A program made the translations under genes and the position numbers. A stretch of 64,000 nucleotides of DNA from Ceratodon purpureus (Eukaryota; Streptophyta; Bryopsida; Pseudoditrichales; Ditrichaceae): contig CM026424.1 of NCBI GenBank assembly GCA_014871385.1, positions 5,162,064-5,226,063 on the forward strand. The letters run 5' to 3'. This document shows, piece after piece, positions 35,629-47,640 of the stretch; the stretch's first letter is position 1, and each line of letters begins with the position of its first letter. The notes under the pieces were generated by a model. That model did not search any database, was not told the DNA's origin, and saw nothing but the letters and a program-made list of their open reading frames with translations.

Positions 35629-36456
35629 AATCTTTCGCTCTTTGCTTTAGAATTGGCAAATAATGGAGCATTTTTTATAATAAATGGTCAACAAACTTTA
35701 GGCATTAAAGAATGTTGAGCTATAGACTCTTATGAACCAACTGTGGATTTATAGATTCTTTATGATTGAACTATAAGTGTGCCAAATTTAATGACGATGA
35801 ATTAATAAAAATAGGCTTATTGCCAATTTATCAACAGATATGTCATTATTAAGTCTCAATTAATGTTTGCAATCTCATAAAGGTAAAATGACATAGATTG
35901 AAGAATTGATAATATTCATTGAATTTGACTTTTTCTAAAATGAACTTTAAATTCATTGATGTCTTGTGTTATGTATGATTTTTCCATAGAATTATTTTTC
36001 AATTTTTGTCATCTAATTTTCAATTTCAAATTCTTACGACAAACATTTTATAAGCAGGATTTTCTAAAAAGACAGACCGTCCGTCCGTCCATCACGGATG
36101 CCGGACAAACCCCCCCCCCCCCTCCTTCCATCTGATAAGGGGCGTTGACTTGTTGACTATGTGTAAGGGTAAAACAAATTTACCTAGTGATGCGGTTCGC
36201 GCACGCGGGTGGGCGCTAGCATTGCGGTTTAGACGGGAAATAGTGAGATTGGGCAACATCAAAAATGTTACAAGACATTTCTGGAGAAGCCAAGTATGAA
36301 GCATTATGCTTTCTGAAAAGTATACCAAAATTATGGCAAACAACCACTCACAAAAAATATTTCCATCATATGATGAACATAGAATATCACATTTCTACCA
36401 TACACATTGTAATTCTAAATCTCGCTGCAGTAGCAACAATCTGGAATTTGGAAATG
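34680..36456. other. Intergenic DNA with poly(T), poly(C) and short CT arrays
   Basis: No gene is recognised. Simple sequences are a CT array with TATATATATA (34731-34760), a run of 41 T (35587-35627), a GTCC array (about 36080-36092) and a run of about 15 C (near 36108-36122). The long T run could be the tail of a minus-strand retroposed sequence, but I found no body for it. Confidence 0.5.
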
Positions 36457-37910
36457 CTAGGGAGGTCCTACCAAATCGGAGATGACCTTTGCCAGGGTAG
36501 AGCGGGACTTGGGGTCGGGGGTTGTCAATTCCTTCAATACCACTCCAAACCTAGACTTCCCCACATCGTCCTTGTCGTCCTCGTTATTCCAAATCCGATT
36601 TGCTATTACCCCAACCGAGAAGGCATCAACTGCTTGCGAATTTAAATGTTTCCTCTGCTGACTTAGCAGTGATGTCTCCGAATTTGGCTTACCGTAAGTG
36701 TACCACAACTCCGGAGCTACAAACCAACCACGATGGTCATGGAAAGCCTTCAATACCTATTGATTTGGGAATCCATACTTTGAAGGTGTCGTCTCACACA
36801 CTCGACTTGCAATGCCCCAATCACATACTCCAATGTATACTTGCTCCATTTTATCCTCTGGGAAGTAAAGCAAGACATTTCCTGGTGAAATGTCATTATG
36901 CATCAAATTTCCTTTATGGACACGGTCCATAAGACAAATCAATGCCCAAGCTAACTTGGCCGTATTAGAGTGGAAGGTATGAATACGTTGAAGTTGTCCA
37001 ATAGGGAATTTGACAGGAGGTTTGAGGAGATTACTATTTTCAATACCCTCTGTGACTAGACTATTCTCCTTTGAAAGAAATTTTTGGATACAATCCCCGT
37101 TCCACCAAAGTGTGTACGCTTCCATGGTATCATCATGCACGGCGCAAAATTTAATAATACCGGGATGTCAAATTCCACAAACCATTACTTCAATCAAACA
37201 CTTCTGTCGCTTTTGGGTAGATCGTCTACGGCCTTTGACTGCTTTCCTGCAAAGACATGGGTCTCGGGTATGTCTACCATCCTAACTATACGTACTTTCC
37301 ATACTTTACCGTATCCGCCTTCCAAAAAGCTTGACAGTGGAAGCACCTTCGTCCCTCTTGGAACTGCTTGAATTGATCCCCACATGTGTTTCTCCGTAGC
37401 ACTCTTAAGTGCGGCTTTGTACCTAGGCATCGCCCTTGTCTTATTTGTTGAAAACTTGCTACACTGGCCTTGGATCCACCTCAGCTTAAGTATAAACTCT
37501 CTTTGCTCCTCCTAATGGTCGCCGTCCTTTGGCTTCTTGTGGACATAGTCAAACGTATGCCTGATGTTTGTAGTGTTTGTTGTTATTTGCTAGTCCAGCT
37601 AGTCCATATAATGAAAGCATATAGAATTACAATCATTGTAAACTTCATGTCCTTCAAGTGCCGTTGAAAACACTCGATATAACTCATCCTGTAATTTCTC
37701 GACTCCATGGATGTCTCCTGTAAAATACTCTCGTACCAACACCTCGCGGGTACGAATACGATAAAAGTCCAAGGCCTTTTCCCTTATGAAGTTGGTGTAT
37801 GCGATAGGCGGAAAGTCAGCATTCTGTTCACTTGCCTTTTTACTGCTCTGCTTCCTTGAAGAGCTGCGATGGTGTTGTAGACATTGCCTGGACCGCATCT
37901 TCTGGAGCAT
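36457..37910 (-). pseudogene. Broken atypical protein kinase gene
   Basis: Kinase blocks run in order on the minus strand, across at least three frames. An N-terminal part, about 37910-37600, has IREKALDFYRIRTREVLVRE. A glycine loop LEGGYGKVWKVRIV with VFAGKQSKA follows (about 37340-37220). Then comes HPGIIKFCAVHDDTMEAYTL (about 37165-37105). The catalytic part LMDRVHKGNLMHNDISPGNV then CDWGIAS is at about 36930-36800. A C-lobe with GWFVAPELWYTYGKP and AVDAFSVGVIANRIWN is at about 36720-36560. The catalytic loop is HND instead of HRD, and DFG is DWG, so the parent family is an unusual kinase lineage. Internal stops and frame changes show this copy is dead. Whether it is a host gene family or a transposon passenger is unclear. 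A TIR element starts 15 bp beyond its N-terminal end. Confidence 0.75.
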
Positions 37911-37924
37911 CGAAGTCTATATAA

Positions 37925-38662
37925 GGGGGGAAGCACAATAAAGTGAACCAAAAAAGTGCTTATCTTTTCACCAATTTCAGCCCCTTCCGTAAACACTAGA
38001 GAAAGTGGGATCTATATTACGTCGATGCAAGATTAAGTTTGGGATACGGAAAGTAGACTTGATCTCCTTCAACTTCTCAAAGTTGCGGGAGAAGACATTG
38101 AGTTTACAATGGAAAACGAAGACGTCGAACTCAGGCAAAGTGAATGGTCTCACTTGGAAAAGTGAACAAAACGGTTTAGGGTCTTGTCCAAAATCACTTT
38201 TAATTTCGCGAGGCCCTCTGTATGTTTAAGAGGTATTCTAAAATAGTCAATTCATATACTCATTGTTTGATTTAGGATTCCAAAAGTATTGCAAGGATGC
38301 TTTTTAAGAAGGTCTTTTCCACGATACTTTTTGTCACTTTTTTTTCACCGAACATTGTTTTTAAATTGAAAAAAACATCATCTAATGACAATAGAGGGCC
38401 CGAAATGAAGAAATCAAGACTTTGGAAAAGTTCATTTTCATGATTTAGGACTAGTGGTCAAATTTAGTGTCAATTCAGGATGTTCTTTTTATGAAGGTGT
38501 ATGTAAGATACCTTATGACACCTTAGAAAGTGACTAAAATGCTCAAAAACTACACCAAAATCCTCAAAATCAGCTTTGAGCCTTCAAAAACAGCACACTT
38601 CATATTTACTTGTTAGTGGTCACATTTTGCACTTTGTGGTCCACTTTATTGTGCTCTCCCCC
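37925..38662 (-). mobile_element. TIR element copy A (GGGGGAGAGCACAATAAA family)
   Basis: The ends are inverted repeats of about 34 bp: the left end reads GGGGGGAAGCACAATAAAGT, and the right end reads GGGGGAGAGCACAATAAAGT from the other strand. The flanks carry ATAA on both sides (37921-37924 and 38663-38666), a likely target-site duplication. Its right 450 bp are the reverse complement of copy B at 57996-58555. No open frame of note is seen, so it is non-autonomous (MITE-like, though 738 bp long). The G-rich terminus and short duplication are reminiscent of Harbinger-like elements, but the superfamily is not settled. Confidence 0.82.
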
Positions 38663-38869
38663 ATAAGCAGGACGTTTTTCAGAACGCCAACATAATGACA
38701 TGATTGATTCCTGAATTGAGCATGAAAAAAAATAAACCCCCCCCCCCCCTCCCCTCCAACCCAATCAGAATGCTCCAACTTCCTGCAGTTTCAAGCAAAG
38801 CAATGGAGTCACAAGCTAGGACAAGGAACCGCCTCGAAGTGGAGACTTAGCAAAGTAAAAAAAATAAGG
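38663..38869. other. Spacer with poly(C)
   Basis: Short spacer holding a C run (about 38737-38749) and a patch beginning ATGGAGTCACAAGC at 38803 that opens only 16 codons. No feature is recognised. Confidence 0.35.
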
Positions 38870-39120
38870 TTGAATCAAGCCTTTTATACTCGCCCAGCCT
38901 GAGGCTCGCGCCCGTCCACTGCGTGGGCACACGCCCGATCACCGCATGCGCGTGCGCTCGACCCACCGTTGCACGCGTTCGTGCCTACGTGTTCGCGCCC
39001 GTTCCTAGTGCCCCCGTGCGCATGCCCGCCCCTGCGTGAGCGCTCCGTCACCGGGCATGAGTACTTAGAAATTTTTTTCAATCACACATTTTCAAATGGA
39101 GAGCACTCATATGATACACA
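38870..39120 (-). repeat. CG-rich repeat family, copy 1 (minus orientation, with TATA box)
   Basis: A patch packed with GCGCCCGT, GCGTGCGC and GCACGC words in otherwise AT-rich DNA. On the minus strand it ends GGCGAGTATAAAAGGCTTG. Compare CCGAGAGTATAAAAGGCTAG at 61158 and CCGAGAGTTTAAAAAGCCT at 59897. The shared order (AT-rich lead, CG-word array, TATA box) marks it as a member of the same family as the direct repeats at 59.5-61.2 kb. Confidence 0.62.
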
Positions 39121-39721
39121 TATTACAAAATACATCAAAGGTAAATGGAATTGTATGGACCGCAGTTCCGCACATAAACCTTTACGGAGCACATCCATAC
39201 AAAGGTTTAGAGTCACAAATATTATAATTACTTGTGTTCTAAGTACAAGTCCATGATCTATGTAGTCAAATTCCACACAAATATAAAATCCATTACTAAT
39301 TAACTATTTTTTTGTAATTTTCTTTCGTTCAATTTTATGCTTAGGTATTATACTATAGCAAGCATAAAATATGGTGACCATGGTCTATTCATCATCATCT
39401 GCTTCCAAAATGGCACGGGCCTATTTGTTGCATAGGGGGTTTCTTTTACGACCAATAGGTGTGACCAATTGTTGTCAAACTACCACATACATCTTTGTTT
39501 GATGGTGCTTCATCACAATCTACGTCTCCGCTATTAGACCGTTCATTGTCAGCTTGTTTCCACCATATTACCCACCAATCCTATTGACTGCAACAGAATA
39601 GTACTTCTAGTGGGAATTGCTAGAATGGCCCTTATTTCTTAATGAGGAGGGTTTTCTTCACGTGAACCTGAATCTGCTTGACTTGATTGCCCCCCCACCC
39701 CCCAATTGCCCCCGCTAGTGG
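39121..39721. other. Flank of the hAT element, no gene seen
   Basis: AT-rich DNA and short C runs (about 39690-39706). Minus-strand reading after the end of the hAT tail shows another acidic patch near 39540-39400 (NSGDVDCDEAP) that may be more of the same tail in another frame. No independent gene is seen. Confidence 0.4.
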
Positions 39722-42700
39722 CTAGTCCGTTCCAGTGAGGTTCACAAACTTCACGTCCATCATTTTCGCATCTCCATCATCGTTATCGTCATCCTCATCG
39801 CCTGCATCGTCATCGTTCATGTCATTATTGTCACTATACAAGTTAACAACAACTCTATCATTGTTGTCTGGATTGCCATTGACGTTTGCATTGGGAACGT
39901 TATGGTCTTGTCCTTCCTCTGCATCTGATGCTTCATCAAAATCCAGAAATGCAGGAACGTAGTCTCCAAAAATGTTTTGGTTTGGGTTGTCAAGGTTATA
40001 CTCTGGTTCATTGTTGAAGTCAAACGCATCACCATCACCACCATCATTGTTGCGCTCATGGCGACCATCATAGTTAGCGTCTTCACCTCCATTGCCACCG
40101 CCATCATTGGCCCCGTCGAGGTCACCATCATCGGCCCCATTTCCCCAAACATCATCGTCATCATCTGTCGGAACACGGAAACGCAACTAACATCCGGATA
40201 TCACTCAAAATGAGTGTAAACTTCCGTATTGTCATTGGATTCCGAGTATCGTCCAGGGATTCAATAGTGCTTCACCAAGTAGTTACTCATGATAGTTCCG
40301 AGCCTTGCCACTGCTCGGATAGTGTTTACGGAACGTATCTCTTCGACTCTCTTCCCTGTTACGGGCAGGTGTTTTCGTCCACAACCCCAACGTCTCGGAA
40401 AGGATACTGCCTCACAACTGACTTAGAATACTCTGGCCAGCAGGTCACACAGGCGACCACTTCCGATCCGTGAGACTACAACGACAAACCGATCCGGATC
40501 TGGGAGAACCAAGACCCGATTATCCCTAGGCGACCCGTGCCACGTTTCGAATCCCCCTCTCACAGAGTGCGGAACCTCTTTAGAAGTTCAGGGAGCCCGA
40601 TCAAGTACCCCTCGATCCGCTTCGACCCCAGCGACGGCTATTCCGCGTGAGGTTGGGTTGGGGACGGAACAGTGAGGCTTCACTCCTACGACAATCCGCT
40701 AAATCTTTCCGCTCAATCCCAGTACCATTCCGATTCGGGTCTCGTCACAACTCCCATCACCTTCCTATCCGAGCTATAGCAGAACTCTCATATCCTTCCC
40801 GGATCATTCACACATAACTGGAAACCACGCACAGTACTTGCAAAACACGAATACTTTACTGATAAGGAATATAGGGAGGAAACATGCAAAACGAAGACCC
40901 GGACTACATTGCCTTCCCCGTTTAAGTAAGCAGGGGCTTCCACAAAAGCGGCGGCGCCGGAAGTTCAATCAAAAACCCTAATTCCTAATTATCTACCTAG
41001 AATCCTACTTTACGATTAAACCGGATCTCCACGATCCGAAATCTACTCCTATAAATCCGGAAAGTGCCTGCCAGTTCCAGTAAGAGGAATCTATCCCATC
41101 TTCGTCTTCTTGTGGCTGTCCTGCTCTCGGTCCTTCTCCTTCGACCGGGTTATCCGGGGCTCGGATCCTCCTGCCTTTGCTGCCCGCTCCGCCTGACGCC
41201 TAGCACTCCGTTCCTCCTTCGACTCCTTCGACTTGATCTCCAAGGAAAGCCGGGTAACGACCCGGGTCTTCGGAGACTTTGGAGACTTAGGCAACATCCG
41301 CGAGGGAGGGATTCTGGATGTCGGGGTCCGAGTCTCAGTTCCGGCTGTCCCAACCGGGTAGCTCGCGTGAGTATCCGAGTCGGACCCGGAAAACGTAATG
41401 GGCCCCTTCTCCTCCGGTTCCTTCCTCTTCCTCAAAACCATCTGACCACCGGAACTGTCAGCGGGGGAGTCCACTACGGGCGTCCCGGTTGGCGTAGGAG
41501 TCACAGTCCCGGTCCGGGCTGTTGGTGAAGGGGTGAGTGTCCCCTCCTGAGTCACTCCGGTACGCCCGGTAGGTGAAATAGATCTCCTCCATTCCGCTCC
41601 GGCCACTTCCCCTTGGTGAACCGGAATGATCACCGACGAACCTAGGGCTGGGGGAACAACCGGCTGCACTGGCCGGGTTACCTCTTCTGTAATTGTCCGC
41701 TCCTCGGATCGCCTGACAGTGACTGTAGTCCCCGTCACCTCTGCCTGTCCGGTGGGGATCGCACAGCCTTGCTGAGCCGTATTGGCTCCAGGTGACGCTT
41801 CCTTGGCTTGAACTTCTCGGATCAGGTCCGCGATCGTATGAGCTGGTGCGAAGATGTCCAAGTCTACCGCCATTTGCTCCTCGAACCGGAGGTTGCGCTC
41901 CATTGGGGTCCTGAACCCTGCACCGCGAGATTCCCCTACCACGGTCCGAGAGGGAGATCCGGGAAGTCTGGTTCCGACGCTGGGACTTCCAACTCCCGGA
42001 TTGAACAACTTCCGAATCTGCTTCAGGATCTGGTTCATCGAGTGCTCGCATTTGGAAAGGATCGTGATGATCCTCTGCCTATTCTCCAATTCAGCCCGAT
42101 GCATCACATTCTCGTCGAACAACCTAGCCTTGTTGACTACATCACCCGGAACTCCTACCAATTTCCGGATCCCACCCAAAGTCTCCTCCTGCTCAGCATG
42201 GAACTTCCGGATCTCCTCGCTCTTCGTCGCCAGTTCCGAGGTAAGCTCCTTCAGCTGCAACTCCAACAGCTTCTTCTTGCTCCGAAGCTTCAGGGCGTCC
42301 TTCAAAAGTTCCACCTCTCGGATCACCTCTTCCGGTAAACAGCCCCCTAGTGATGTGCAGACTCTCCGGAACAGCGTCTCAATCCGATCGTAAGAGGCCT
42401 GCGCCCGGTGAGTTTCTTCCCTGGGTGCCCGGAACGGGTCAACCGGAAATCCTCGCTCGGAACTGACCTCCTTCCGTTCCGTATCTCCTCGGGCCGTGGA
42501 GGGCTCCGCATGCTGCGACGTAGCGCGTTCCGATCGCGACTTGGAGTGGGCCTTCGTAGCGTTGGGATTCGGAACAATCACCGTATCATCTTCCCCTTCC
42601 GTGGACGCCGTATCTGAGGTTTCGCCGTGAGGTAAGACATCGAACCCTGGCGGAACCTCCTGAAAGCAGAGGAGGTTCTTCGCCACCGTAGAACTCTCCT

Positions 42701-45700
42701 CCTCCTTATCCATCAGCAAGCTATTGGCTTGATAGAGGTGATAGAGAAAAGGGGTGATTGGGGTCGGCTTCTTTCCGATCGAGGGTACCATCTTCTGCAC
42801 GGTTTCCGCTATGAGCGCAGCCTAATTCACCGGACGTTGTTCCGTAAACGCTCCGAGGATGGTGTTCCCGACCGTGATGGTGACCTGTTCCGGTTTCAAC
42901 GGATACAGGATCGGAACGAGGAAGGCTAGGACCTGTCTCTGTCTCCTATCCATGCAGGCGTCTATTACGTATCCGTTATTCTTATGGATCTTCCCGTGGA
43001 ACCTATCCTGTACGTACTTATCCGTCCGGGTTGCCCAAAGGAGTCCGTTCTGCTCGAAGTCGTAAACTTCCGCCCACCGTTCCGCACTCCACAGAGTGGG
43101 CTTGCCCCGGATCGTATTGTCCCACCTATTGTCCGGTCCCTCTAGGATCTCCGTCACCATCGCCTCATCCTTGAGCAACCAAGGCCGTGACAGCAAACCC
43201 TCGCACCTCATCCGGGTGAGATCGTCAATCAGCTCGTTCATCTCTGACTCTCTCACCGGAGTGGCGGGGCTGAGAACTCTACACTGAACGTGCGACATTG
43301 CTACGTCTTACTTCTCTCCCTTTGCGATCCGACAGCAAGAAACCCGGCAATCCAACTGCCAGTGAATCGAAAAAGACAAAATACCTCACCGCTCTTTCAC
43401 TCTCTACTCCCAGTCCGCAAAAAGGAACTCCAAACCTTAACAGTCCCGCTTATATACCTATAGCACCATAAACGCCGTGGCGGCGCGTAATTACAGCCGC
43501 CACCGTATCGGGCTCGACATTATCCGAGTCATGATGAGTTCCGCGTCGTTTCGGATCCCAGACGCGGTTACAGTAACGGTCAGTTCTTGGATCGTCAAAC
43601 CGATCCATATTTTCTCTTCCGAGTTTCCGGGATCAAGGTTCCGAGAATACTTCCTGCTTTAACTGTTTTAAGGTTTCTGGAGTATCCGGTTTGTGTTAAC
43701 TCCTAATGCGGCTAGTGTCGAGCTAGTTTTGACCTAAGTAACTGAATTAATTAATTGAAAAATTAATGGAATCCTAACTTCAGATGGGGCCCTTCCGGTT
43801 TATTCTGAGTTTCTCGGATCCCACATCATCTACGTGGCCGTCGTGCATATCATATTGGTCGTCATCATTGTCTTCTTCGCTTGCATCTCCTCCCTCAAGA
43901 TCCGACTCTTCTGACCAATCATTGTTTTTGTACCAAAGGACTAGGTTAGCCTTTGGCTGTATACGGAGGAATTTGTTGTTCGTTTAAATGTACACCAAAT
44001 CCTCTGACGTCTCCATACCCAAGCGGTTATGTATCTTGTTGTAGACAAATGAATACATGCTCCAATTCCTTTCACATGAAGAAGCAGAGCATATTAAAGA
44101 TAAAATACGCTTTGCAATGATTGCCAAGCCCTTACCACCAGTCCTTTGCCACCACTGATGGGGTGCCAAATTTGCTTCGCAAATATTGATTGCCACCTTA
44201 GTGTTGTAAGGGCCACGGTCCTCATCATATTGGGTAAGTTAAGCCATAACCTCGTTGTATGAAATTCCTTGTTGGTCGTCCACTTGATGCACAACGCGAT
44301 TTAATGCCAACTTTGCTTCTCCAGTGTTTTGAAGCTCTCTATGAGCTTTCAAGTAAGGATTTAGCAGCGCAACTGTATAATGGAGATCGGTGTGCATCAT
44401 GTCTCATCTACGGTCAAATTGCTTTTCAAGCCTTGTTGCCTTGGGTGCTTCCCGAAGATTGTACACGTGTTTCTTAAGGTTGTTCATCGTCAACCATGCC
44501 TTTCCCATTGCTGGTTAGTCTCCATTAAACGTCCTCAAAGCTACAAGGACAGATTCTACCATATGCACGGAGTTCTTACACTAAATCCAAAATGAATTGT
44601 CAAGGATTGTGCTTCAAACTCTGGCAGCGCGTGCGTGGGCATGCACACCATTTTGTAGATTGAAGACTCCACCAACAAACTCATGCCCCTCCGGTGCTAC
44701 GACCACTTGCTCCATTGCTCGTTTCATTTGCAAGAGATGGTGTATCATGAGATAGTTACAAGTGAATCTAATTTCCACTGGAATCCCCAATGACAACTTC
44801 AGTGAAAATCGACAAAAAAATGCCATCGTTATATGATGTCTCTTTATGTAAAGACACAAGCTTTTTGCTTTCAAAACGAGATTCTTCACCATTTGTTCCT
44901 TTCCCTAGTCTTGTAGGAGGAGATCAAGAATTTGAGCACAACACCCTTGTTTGTACATATGAGGATATTCCTCTAGAATATCATCCATGGCTCCAAGCAT
45001 ATTACTTGCATTGTCCGTACAAATTTGGGCAACATTGTGAGCAACAACCTTTTCTATATAATTCTTCATTTGTCGCACTATGTAAGCCTTTGTCTTCTTC
45101 TGGCCAATCGTATCAACTAAACCAAGAAATACATCGTCTGCCGGACATACTAGCATGCCATTCATCAATGGTCAGTGATTCACATTATCCCATCCATCCA
45201 AACAAATGGTAGCCCCGTATAATCCGATTGATGTTTTGGTATCTTCATTAATCTTTGCTTGAACTTCCTTGCGTCTTGTTTTGATGTGCATTGTTTGAAT
45301 CGCATTATAAATACGGGGATTGCTGTCAAATTCGGCACTTGCTGTTGAGTTTACTGCCTTTATAAATGTTGAATGTCTGACCACGTTGAACGCCACGTTC
45401 CATTCATATAAGAACAATGCTCACAACATGTCCAATTCTTTTCGCTTTGAGATTTGATATGCTTCATTCATATCATGTTGGTGCATACTCCTTGTGGTAT
45501 TCGAACCTGCACTACTTGGGGCTACACTACAATCCATTGGATCTTCTCCACAATCATTGTTGTTGGGTTCTGATCCACCTAACATAGTATTGTGTGTGAA
45601 AGCGCTTGTGTACAAAAGTTGAACTGGTGCCAAATATGTTGGCCTACTACCATTCATCTCTTCCTCTAACATCTCCTTGGGGACTACTCTACCACAAAAC

Positions 45701-45950
45701 TGAAACTTTCTCTTCACTGCGATAGGTGCATTTTGGCAAATCTGCGATATAGATTTGTGGTCTCAACCATAACGTTGGAAGCACCTCCTTTGGCATAGGA
45801 AAATTTCTTCTTCCAGTACACACATTCCACAATCTTGCCAGACAATGTAACCTCTTTGATGGTGAAATTGAACCATGGCTTCTACTCTTTTGTAGCCCTG
45901 TAAACCGCTTCCATGGCAAAAGATTTGGAACCGCAATCCAAATATTGGAC
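39722..45950 (-). mobile_element. hAT transposon, interrupted by a nested element
   Basis: Minus-strand reading gives hAT transposase parts in order. A zinc-finger-like N-terminal zone (about 45920-45690) is hard to frame. A linker (45717-45421) follows. The DUF659-type core has NPRIYNAIQTMHIKTRRKEV, YGATICLDGWDNVNH and FLGLVDTIGQKKTKAYIVRQ, then ICTDNASNMLGAM and QGCCAQILDLLLQD (45420-44905). The middle is KSLCLYIKRHHITMAFF. The hAT dimerisation end is SCERNWSMYSFVYNKIHNRL then EDLVYI (about 44080-43985). An acidic tail, about 43960-43824, continues at 40158-39722 (DDDDVWGNGADDGDLDGAND and on), giving some 200 acidic residues. Several frame changes and stops break it. Terminal inverted repeats were not found. 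It would have moved by cut and paste. Confidence 0.88.
40166..43823 (-). mobile_element. Unclassified 3.66-kb element nested in the hAT tail, with one long coding region
   Basis: Its ends are TGTCGG at 40166 and ATCCCA at 43823, flanked by the same 7 bp CATCATC on both sides (40159-40165, 43824-43830). Taking it out leaves the hAT acidic tail in one frame. The element has its own composition, dense in TCCGGA and TTCCG words. On the minus strand a promoter-like TATATAAG lies near 43452. A coding region fills about 43.3-41.1 kb, with an N-terminal domain (RWAEVYDFEQNGLLWATRTD, then FLVPILYPLKPEQVTITVGN), a coiled-coil middle and a basic Ser/Thr/Pro-rich tail. It looks nearly whole, with about one break. 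Similar proteins occur in plant transposon-like repeats as I recall. The TG/CA ends suggest an LTR-type element, but I saw no long terminal repeats, no protease, RT or integrase, so it would be non-autonomous. Confidence 0.7.
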
Positions 45951-46169
45951 TACTAAGATCTGAAAATTATTATCTGATATAATTTAGTGTGTCAAAGAAA
46001 TTATCTGACAACTTGATTTTTGAAAGGAAGAATTTTTACATTCTCCCGAAAAAAACCAAATGTCTTCCCAAGCTTCGAGTCTCATGCAAGGAGCCTGCAA
46101 AGACATCCATGACACAAAACACACAATGGAGGAGAGATGATTGTCATCGGAAAGGGATGCAGTTAATAA

Positions 46170-46495
46170 ACTGTCTGACTGTATCGGGCGCACGCAGATG
46201 GAACATGCGGCAGGGGTGGGCGCGATCATTTGGGTGCGATCATTTGGGCGTGTGCACGCGGGCGCGTGCGTGCAGGCAAGAGCCATAGCTAGACCACAGC
46301 CCAAAAAAATAGAACCACATTTCTTCCATGAGGCCGTGGGCGAGCTCTCGGCTGCAAGCGGTCGAGCTCGTTCTTGCGGGCGCTCTCAAAATTCAGACCA
46401 CGAAACTGACTGAGAACCACACTTCCTCGTGGAATTCTATCGCGTGCACTTGGGCGTGTGCGTGCGTGTGTGCAGGCCCTCGCTATAGAGAACAA
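46170..46495 (-). repeat. CG-rich repeat family, copy 2
   Basis: A block of GGGCGCG, GCGTGTGC and GCGTGCGTGC words, with a direct duplication GATCATTTGGGTGCGATCAT (about 46228). On the minus strand the same GCACGCGCCC words as in the other copies are seen. It lacks a clear TATAAAA box. It probably derives from the same family as 38.87, 59.55 and 60.8 kb, but is more decayed. Confidence 0.45.
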
Positions 46496-47640
46496 TCACT
46501 CCTAAATTTATTTATTTTAAATTCATAATTGAATGCTACAAATTTTGAACTATACAAATATTATTTCTTCAAAGTAAACAAACTCATTATCTTATTAAAA
46601 AAATTAGGATACTTAATCGTATTAACAAAGGCAAATATTAAAATTGGACTTTTACAAAATTAATTGGCATATGAGTCCACAATTACTATACAATTAAACG
46701 TTCGTAATAAAGCAGGCTAAAATCCTCAAGAATTGTTTGTCATCGTGTTTAGATTTCACATTACAACACCCTTGAAGCCCGTCAACGATACACTCCATTG
46801 ACATTCTACTTACAAGTTACAATTAGGATACACGGTTGAGCTAATCCATATGTGTTTTTAGATAATCAATGGTAATTCCTTTTAAGTTAATCAAAAACAA
46901 ATGTACCTAAACTTATGGGATTAACTTGGAGAGTCCCAACGTTTAATTGCCTAAAAAGAACATGGGCACGCGTAATTAGGCGAGCACAAGCGGGGAACTA
47001 TCAAATAGAAAGTTGAAGAACGTTGTGCAAGTCAAGGGATTACGCGAGGCCCGGGCGCGTGTAGTCGGGCCCAGACATACGCGCGCGAGAGTACACGCAC
47101 GCACAAGCGGGATCACCCTATATTAATTTCAAAAGTTTAGAAAACGGAATGGAAAAGTTGAATAAAATAAGATTGGATGGGAATGGAAGAGGTAATCAAA
47201 AGATAAATTGGAAGGATACGTAAGCATACACATAAATATATACATGATAGAAGAGTAACGGAATAAAATAAAATAAGAAAGGATTGAATTGGAGAATATT
47301 GGTATAATAAAATTATAAGAGGATGGAGTGGAAGAGCAATGGAAGAATTAAATCTCATTATATTTATCCCAATATTTAGATCCCCAAATAAAGGAAGTGT
47401 AATGGAAAAAAATGATGGATTAAAAGCCATCCTGTGTGACAAACGACATAGTCTCTAATGGATTGATGTATACAAAAATCTTGAATTGATCAACTTGTAG
47501 TCGCTTAAAATGAATACGGATTGCTCTAGTTTAACCAAAATTAAAATTATTCCAAAATTACCTACTTATCTAGTTATCTATGCCTTTTGCTAGTATTTAT
47601 ATTCCGATATCCTATTACAAAAATGTTCTCATCACTCATC
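46496..47640. other. AT-rich spacer with a small CG-rich scrap
   Basis: Mostly AT-rich DNA with no gene. A CG-rich scrap at about 47038-47118 (GCCCGGGCGCG, CGCGCGCGAG) is likely a further remnant of the CG-rich repeat family. From 47150 to 47420 the DNA is rich in GGAATGGAA/GATTGGA-like words and may be old simple repeat. Confidence 0.4.

Noticed and set aside
39722-40158. Very acidic frame of about 150 codons taken at first as a separate gene
   Set aside because: Removing the nested element joins it in frame to the acidic end of the hAT transposase, so it is part of that element.
40540-40565. GTTTCGAATCCCC, similar to a tRNA T-loop (B box)
   Set aside because: No matching acceptor stem, anticodon arm or A box upstream at the right distance.
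41064-42393. Long plus-strand frames opposite the nested element's coding region
   Set aside because: They are shadows of the minus-strand coding region in GC-rich DNA and show no protein pattern of their own.
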